A stretch of 64,000 nucleotides of DNA from positions 124,001 to 188,000 of the forward strand of contig NZ_FCOX02000008.1 of assembly GCF_900044055.2 (NCBI RefSeq), in the 5' to 3' direction. The translations under genes were made by a program, and so were the position numbers. Positions 61,534 through 64,000 of the stretch are shown here, piece after piece. Source of the DNA: Caballeronia calidae. GTDB lineage: Bacteria > Pseudomonadota > Gammaproteobacteria > Burkholderiales > Burkholderiaceae. The notes under the pieces were generated by a model, which worked only from the letters and a program-made list of their open reading frames with translations, searched no databases and was not told where the DNA came from. Position 1 is the first letter of the stretch. Every line of letters begins with the position of its first letter.

Positions 61534-62280
61534 TTAGTTGTGAACGCTGCCGCATTGGAGCGGCATCCTGATTGAACCGGCCGCGACCGGCACCGGATTG
61601 GCCGGCGCGGGCAGCGACGCGAGATAGGCGGCGATCGCGGTGATATCGCGCTCCGAAAGCAGCTTCGCAACCTGCCCCATGCAATCGGGCGCGACGGTCG
61701 AGCGCGTGCCGTAGCGCCACGCGCCGAGCTGCGCGCTGAGATAGTCAGCGTGCAGGCCAAGAAGGCCGGGAATGGCGGGCTCCATGCCGGTCATCGCCGC
61801 GCCGTGGCAGCTCACGCAGGCAGGCACCTTGCGCGACGCATCGCCCTTCGTGACGAGCGTCTTGCCGAGATCGAGCGTCTTCGCATCGACGGTGACGGCG
61901 GCGGGTGGCGGGAATGGCGGACGCTCGCTCGCGAAATAGTCGGCGATCTGCTTCAGATACGCGTCGGGCAGATACGCGAGCAGGTAGTTCATCGGCGGAT
62001 ACTTGCGCCGGCCGTCGCGGAAGGCGAGCAGCTGGTTGTACAGATAGCCGGCGGGCTTGCCCGACAGGCGCGGGAAGTAGTCGTTGTCGGTGCCCTCGCC
62101 GTGCGGGCCATGGCAGGCCGCGCAGCCCATCACGCGGGCCTGCATCGTATCCGGCGCGCGTTCGAGCGAGGCGCCCCCCGAGGGGACTTCCTTCGGGGCG
62201 TCGGCCGCGAACGCCGCGATGCTGAAAAAGGCGAAGAGCGCGGACAACACGAAAGCACTGCGCTTTGCCACGTTTCGCAC
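61534..62280 (-). CDS. Exported dihaem cytochrome c (c4-like)
   Basis: A 248-residue protein with a signal peptide (SAFVLSALFAFFSIAAFA) and two haem motifs, CAACH and CVSCH, in the two-domain arrangement of cytochrome c4 (GHxxG-like spacing, KYPPMNYLLAYL for a Met ligand). It is the first gene of the oxidase operon. The start is a GTG at 62280 after GGGGG. It is downstream of the putative sigma54 promoter at 62359-62374 and the NorR-like gene. Confidence 0.88.
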   Translation of the reverse strand: MRNVAKRSAFVLSALFAFFSIAAFAADAPKEVPSGGASLERAPDTMQARVMGCAACHGPHGEGTDNDYFPRLSGKPAGYLYNQLLAFRDGRRKYPPMNYLLAYLPDAYLKQIADYFASERPPFPPPAAVTVDAKTLDLGKTLVTKGDASRKVPACVSCHGAAMTGMEPAIPGLLGLHADYLSAQLGAWRYGTRSTVAPDCMGQVAKLLSERDITAIAAYLASLPAPANPVPVAAGSIRMPLQCGSVHN

Positions 62281-62358
62281 GTAACCCCCGATTCGATTTG
62301 CCGTTGTTCGATCTACCGGACGCGTACTGCGCGTGTCCGACGCGGTTCTTCATGGCAC

Positions 62359-62374
62359 TGCAATGGTCTTGCCG
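62359..62374 (-). promoter_or_regulatory. Putative sigma54 promoter of the oxidase operon
   Basis: On the minus strand CGGCAAGACCATTGCA matches -24/-12 at GGCA, the G at position seven and the full TTGCA, with exact spacing. Transcription would start near 62347, 67 bases before the first cytochrome. The NorR-like activator gene ends 250 bases upstream. In the rest of the 346-base gap 62281-62626 I see dyads (GAGAC/GTCTC around 62410-62430; ACAC-N6-GTGT at 62468-62481) that could be activator sites. Confidence 0.55.
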
Positions 62375-62626
62375 CCGATGGGTTGCGATTGCTTTTCTGA
62401 TCTTAGAAGAGACAGCCCGTTTTTCCCAGTCTCGAGATTGTCTCAATGCGTGACATCGATGCGTATGACACCCCTGAGTGTTTTTTGCGCTCGAACAATG
62501 AATCGCATCTTTTTGAGATGAGCAATTGCCTTATGGCAGCCGCCTGTGGACCATGGATGGTTGGTCTGCGCCATCACGCGGATCATTTCGAGATACGCGG
62601 TGCGCTGGCGGCGCCGCGCGGACCGG

Positions 62627-64000
62627 TCATTTGAGACCGAGGCGCTTCGCCAGGCGATTGAGATTCGCGCGATCCATGCCGAGCTCGCGCGCGGCCGATG
62701 CCCAGTTCTGGTCGTGACGCTTGAGCGCGTCGAGGATGAGCGTGCGCTCGTAGACCGTCACCGCGTCGCGAAAGTCCGCGCCCGGCGCGGGCGATGGCAT
62801 CGTCGGCGGAGTGTCCGGCGCGGTGGCGCCGTCGCCGGCGAGCGTCAGATCGGCGGCCGTCAGCGTGAGGATGCGCGGCCGCTCCCGATGCGCCGCGAGC
62901 GCCTTGAGCGCGCTGCGCCCGACGAGATGCTCCAGCTCGCGCACATTGCCGGGCCAGCGATACGCGAGCAGCGCGGCCTGCGCGTCGGCGGAAAGACGCA
63001 GGCTCAGCAGGCCGAGACGCGAGCGGTTCTCTTCGAGAAAGTAGCCCGCGAGCAGGAGCACGTCGCGCCCGCGCTCGCGCAGCGGCGGCACGACGAGCGG
63101 ATACACCGACAGCCGGTGATAAAAATCCGCGCGGAAGCGCCCTTCCCGCACTTCCTCGGCGAGATCGCGATTGGTCGCGGCGATCAGGCGCACATCGACC
63201 TTGTGTTCGCTGTCCGAGCCGATGCGCTGCAACTGGCCGTTCTGCAGCACGCGCAGCAGCTTCGCCTGCACGGGCAGCGGCAGTTCGCCCACTTCGTCGA
63301 GAAAGAGCGTGCCGCCGTCGGCGAGCTCGAACTTGCCGCGCCGGTCCGACGACGCGCCCGAGAACGCGCCGCGCACGTGCCCGAACAGCTCGCTTTCGAC
63401 GAGCGTATCCGGCAGCGCCGCGCAGTTGAGGCTGACGAGCGGCTTGTCGGCACGCGGCGACAGCGCGTGGATTTCGCTCGCGACCAGTTCCTTGCCGACG
63501 CCCGTCTCGCCGGTAATGAGCACCGTCAGATCGCTCGACGCGACGATCGCGATTTCTTCCTGCAGGCGATTGTGCGGCCCGCTGCTGCCGATCATCTCGC
63601 GCCGGCGCGGCCCGCTCGCCTGCCGGTACACCTCCGCGCGCTGGCGCTCGGCCTCGCTGGTTCGCGCCAGCGTATCGATGCGCTCCGACACGCTCACGGT
63701 CGCCGCCGCGAGACTGAGAAACGCCTGCAGCGAGGCCATGTCGATGCCGTCGAAGCGCGCGGGATCGAGCGCATCGAGCGTGAGCAATCCCCACGCGTGC
63801 CCTTTGATGATGAGCGGGCAGCCGAGGCAATCGTGCACTTCCAGGTGGCCGCTCACGCCTTTCACGAGGCCGTCGTAGGGATCGGGCAGATCGGAGCCCG
63901 CGGCGAAGCGCGTCGGCGCCTCGCGCGCGAGGATGCGCGCGAACCGCGGATGCTCGCTCACGCGAAAGCGCCGGCCGAGCGTGTCGCCCGACAGTCCGTC
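62627..64000 (-). CDS. NorR-like sigma54-dependent activator, 5' end outside window
   Basis: 457 residues are visible and the frame continues past the window edge. The N-terminal part is a GAF domain of NorR type (DGLSGDTLGRRF at the edge, EHPRFARILA, GLLTLDALDPARFDGID). The AAA+ domain has Walker A GETGVGKE, GAFSGA (Ser for the usual Thr in GAFTGA) and Walker B LFLDEVGELPL. A Fis-type HTH (WASAARELGMDRANLNRLAKRLG) ends it. NorR binds NO through a GAF iron centre and activates NO-detoxifying genes. Here the next genes on the same strand are a ba3-type oxidase operon, which is its likely target. Confidence 0.88.
   Translation of the reverse strand, partial: DGLSGDTLGRRFRVSEHPRFARILAREAPTRFAAGSDLPDPYDGLVKGVSGHLEVHDCLGCPLIIKGHAWGLLTLDALDPARFDGIDMASLQAFLSLAAATVSVSERIDTLARTSEAERQRAEVYRQASGPRRREMIGSSGPHNRLQEEIAIVASSDLTVLITGETGVGKELVASEIHALSPRADKPLVSLNCAALPDTLVESELFGHVRGAFSGASSDRRGKFELADGGTLFLDEVGELPLPVQAKLLRVLQNGQLQRIGSDSEHKVDVRLIAATNRDLAEEVREGRFRADFYHRLSVYPLVVPPLRERGRDVLLLAGYFLEENRSRLGLLSLRLSADAQAALLAYRWPGNVRELEHLVGRSALKALAAHRERPRILTLTAADLTLAGDGATAPDTPPTMPSPAPGADFRDAVTVYERTLILDALKRHDQNWASAARELGMDRANLNRLAKRLGLK

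Overview
The window is high-GC DNA (GC-biased third codon positions) with the gene content of a Burkholderiaceae chromosome, most likely Caballeronia or Paraburkholderia. The grounds are the liv/kup/hpd/AcuI-type gene repertoire and a dispersed intergenic repeat containing a GCCGCCCCGCACAGGGGC core that I recognise from those genera. The genus is an inference. No rRNA, tRNA, CRISPR array, phage or classical insertion sequence was seen.

Layout. 1-12 kb: the end of an APC-type amino-acid permease gene, then a leftward series: livK, livH, a livM-livG fusion, livF, an AroE-like dehydrogenase, kup and a family I CoA-transferase. Copies A and B of a ~0.6-0.8 kb repeat sit inside the liv operon in opposite orientations. 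12-15.4 kb: an ECF sigma/anti-sigma pair divergent from a metallophosphoesterase and an amicyanin-like cupredoxin, with matching GGAATA promoters on both sides. 15.7-20 kb: a radical-SAM sulfatase maturase, a serine-type sulfatase, and hpd.

20.2-34.4 kb is the most interesting region. Two small proteins have double-glycine leaders that match position for position (E14-L15-D16, A19-M20-S21, G25-G26) and share a Q-[IM]-I-N-Q-x-Q core. They lie at the two ends of a locus encoding a C39-peptidase ABC exporter with two N-terminal cNMP-binding-like domains, an HlyD adaptor, a NodT/TolC-type outer-membrane factor, a cytosolic PpiC parvulin, a double-FHA membrane protein, a PP2C phosphatase, a sigma54 activator without a receiver domain, and an LRAT-fold protein. 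I read -24/-12 (sigma54) promoters in front of both peptide genes and the LRAT gene. The 9-mer CGATGTGTT recurs four times in the two promoter regions and is a candidate activator site. I interpret this as a sigma54-controlled, phospho-signalling-linked peptide secretion system of unknown purpose.

34.4-46.6 kb: two DUF4399 proteins, a caspase-like/FGE fusion, a DUF3857-transglutaminase protein, an HPP-CBS protein, a MarR regulator, a CLC channel, an aldo/keto reductase and small stress-type proteins. 46.6-56.1 kb: a chemotaxis receptor, class V aminotransferase, sirtuin, zinc alcohol dehydrogenase, GFA protein, small exported proteins, an apparent OmpW remnant, an extensin-like protein and a type 2 ferredoxin-NADP reductase. 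Repeat copy C lies at 56.2-57.0 kb. 57-64 kb: a leftward ba3-type (B-family) oxidase operon with three c-type cytochromes and an unlisted 56-residue subunit, preceded by a putative sigma54 promoter and a NorR-like activator gene that runs off the window.
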